In this document: piece after piece, positions 6,642 through 7,037 of the stretch
Layout: the number at the start of each line of letters is the position of its first letter
How positions within the stretch are numbered: position 1 is the first letter of the stretch
Origin: an uncultured Bacteroidales bacterium
Lineage (GTDB): Bacteria > Bacteroidota > Bacteroidia > Bacteroidales > UBA932
NCBI GenBank assembly: GCA_902488725.1
Contig: CABTXO010000082.1
Span: forward strand, 1 to 7,037
DNA: 7,037 nt
Direction of reading: 5' to 3'
Notes under the pieces: model-generated
Databases searched by the model: none
The model's input: only the letters and a program-made list of their open reading frames with translations
What the model was told of the DNA's origin: nothing
Position numbers and translations under genes: made by a program

Positions 6642-6673
6642 CCCGCAGGTCAAAACGGATACGCTTTACTTTA
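6630..6673 (+). terminator. Intrinsic terminator-like hairpin overlapping the tamL stop codon
   Basis: TATCCGTT (6630-6637) pairs with AACGGATA (6654-6661). After a single C/A mismatch, TGACC (6639-6643) pairs with GGTCA (6648-6652) around the tetraloop CGCA: 13 base pairs in all. The stop TGA (6639-6641) lies inside the stem. The downstream CGCTTTACTTTAA is T-rich but interrupted, so termination may be moderate. The plus orientation is favoured because the other side lacks T's. Confidence 0.6.
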
Positions 6674-6847
6674 AGTGGCTTGCCCCTTGAGAAACCAGGC
6701 GGCGGCCTTTTCGCCTTTCCGTATTTGTTCGCTACGCTTGCAATTACCCGGCCCGGCCGGTGCGCTGCTGCGCACTTCCCAAAGCCTGTGGCTTCGGGGC
6801 CGTGCGCCTTCGGTCGTCGCATCGCTCCTCCCGCCGACGCGCCGCCT

Positions 6848-7037
6848 GCAGGTGGAATTTTCCGCGGACACCTGCGAAGGCAATTCAGCGACGGTTGCGG
6901 ATTGCGCTTCCAGGTGGCGTGTCGAACCGTACACCTGGAAGGGGACGAATGCCCTGGACACGGCTGCAATGCGGGGGAAGACTTTCAGGTGGACAAAAAT
7001 GCATCCCGTCTGCAAAGGCTCTGCGGCCAGGATCAAG
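6848..7037. repeat. Imperfect repeated units starting CAGGTG, two with an inverted CACCTG
   Basis: CAGGTGG begins at 6849, 6911 and 6986. In the first two units it is followed after 14-15 bases by its inverse CACCTG (6869, 6932) and then by a GAAGG-type segment (6876, 6938). Unit 1 makes a 7-base stem (GCAGGTG 6848-6854 / CACCTGC 6869-6875). The third unit keeps CAGGTGGA but has lost the inverse copy and is cut by the window edge. Unit spacing is 62 and then 75 bases; 62 is not a multiple of three, so the repeat does not hold a reading frame, which argues against a repeated protein. Confidence 0.45.
6907..6941. repeat. Perfect 10-base inverted repeat
   Basis: CTTCCAGGTG (6907-6916) is the exact inverse complement of CACCTGGAAG (6932-6941), with a 15-base loop. 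It is the strongest hairpin in the right-hand region and forms the core of the second repeat unit. No T tract follows on either strand, so it is not a standard intrinsic terminator. It could be an RNA structural element or a protein-binding palindrome. Confidence 0.55.

Larger units (their letters stand above)
6662..7037. other. GC-rich, hairpin-rich region without a convincing gene
   Basis: No protein family is recognisable in any frame. Four frames lack stops over most of the stretch: two on the plus strand (from 6675 and from 6691 to the edge) and two on the minus strand. This reflects base composition rather than coding. Short perfect hairpins are frequent: GTGCGC/GCGCAC at 6760-6775 (loop TGCT), AAGCC/GGCTT at 6782-6794 (loop TGT), and the repeat hairpins from 6848 on. 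The plus-frame translation gives me an impression of short hypothetical ORFs that recur in gut Bacteroidales genomes; this is unverified memory. A structured RNA or a dispersed intergenic repeat is the better reading. Confidence 0.5.

Noticed and set aside
5472..6653. Minus-strand open frame (393 codons) opposite tamL
   Set aside because: It is antisense to the beta-barrel half of the TamL-like protein; its composition is that of a shadow frame.
6671..7036. Minus-strand open frame (121 codons, TTG start at the right edge)
   Set aside because: Three other frames are equally open over the same bases, it has no recognisable domain, and it runs over frame-breaking repeats. It is treated as non-coding, though a truncated real gene cannot be fully excluded.
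6675..7037. Plus-strand open frame from GTG 6675 to the edge as a new gene after tamL
   Set aside because: It has no initiation context and no known motif. It starts close behind a terminator-like hairpin, and the repeat units do not keep its frame.
6848..7037. CRISPR array
   Set aside because: The repeated units are imperfect, unequally spaced and share only about 7 bases, unlike identical CRISPR repeats with regular spacers.

Overview
The window looks like chromosomal DNA from a GC-rich member of the Bacteroidota, most likely an Alistipes-like or uncultured Bacteroidales lineage. The basis is protein family content (a short Bacteroidetes-type arginine decarboxylase, a TamL-like lipoprotein of the BamA/TamA family, and a receiver/PEP-synthase-N-terminal fusion), TAnnTTTG promoter boxes, and no Shine-Dalgarno sequences before the starts. 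Taxonomy is inferred from sequence character only.

Layout: three genes run leftward on the minus strand from a divergent intergenic region at 4194-4424. In transcription order they are speA-like arginine decarboxylase (4193-2799), a TrmH/SpoU-family RNA 2'-O-ribose methyltransferase (2799-2029, start overlapping the decarboxylase stop by one base), and a large protein with two N-terminal receiver-like domains followed by a PEP/pyruvate dikinase N-terminal domain (starts at 2018, runs off the left edge). The tight spacing (1-base overlap, 10-base gap) points to one transcription unit, perhaps with an extra weak promoter before the last gene. To the right, a single plus-strand gene (4425-6641) encodes a TamL-like outer-membrane POTRA/beta-barrel lipoprotein, followed by a hairpin that spans its stop codon and looks like a terminator.

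The 231-base divergent region carries three TAnnTTTG boxes (two leftward, one rightward), an 11-base direct repeat, and a hairpin followed by six T's in the decarboxylase leader that resembles an intrinsic terminator or attenuator. The last ~375 bases (6662-7037) contain no convincing gene. They are GC-rich and rich in hairpins, hold imperfect repeated CAGGTG...CACCTG units, and are stop-free in four of the six frames for most of their length. This is more typical of a structured intergenic repeat or RNA than of a protein gene.

Functionally, the left operon combines polyamine synthesis (arginine to agmatine), RNA modification, and a phosphorelay-type sensor fused to an ATP/phosphoenolpyruvate-type domain. 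No direct pathway link between the three is visible. The right gene belongs to outer-membrane biogenesis. The most interesting items are the receiver-PPDK_N fusion, the speA leader hairpin, and the structured repeat at the right end.
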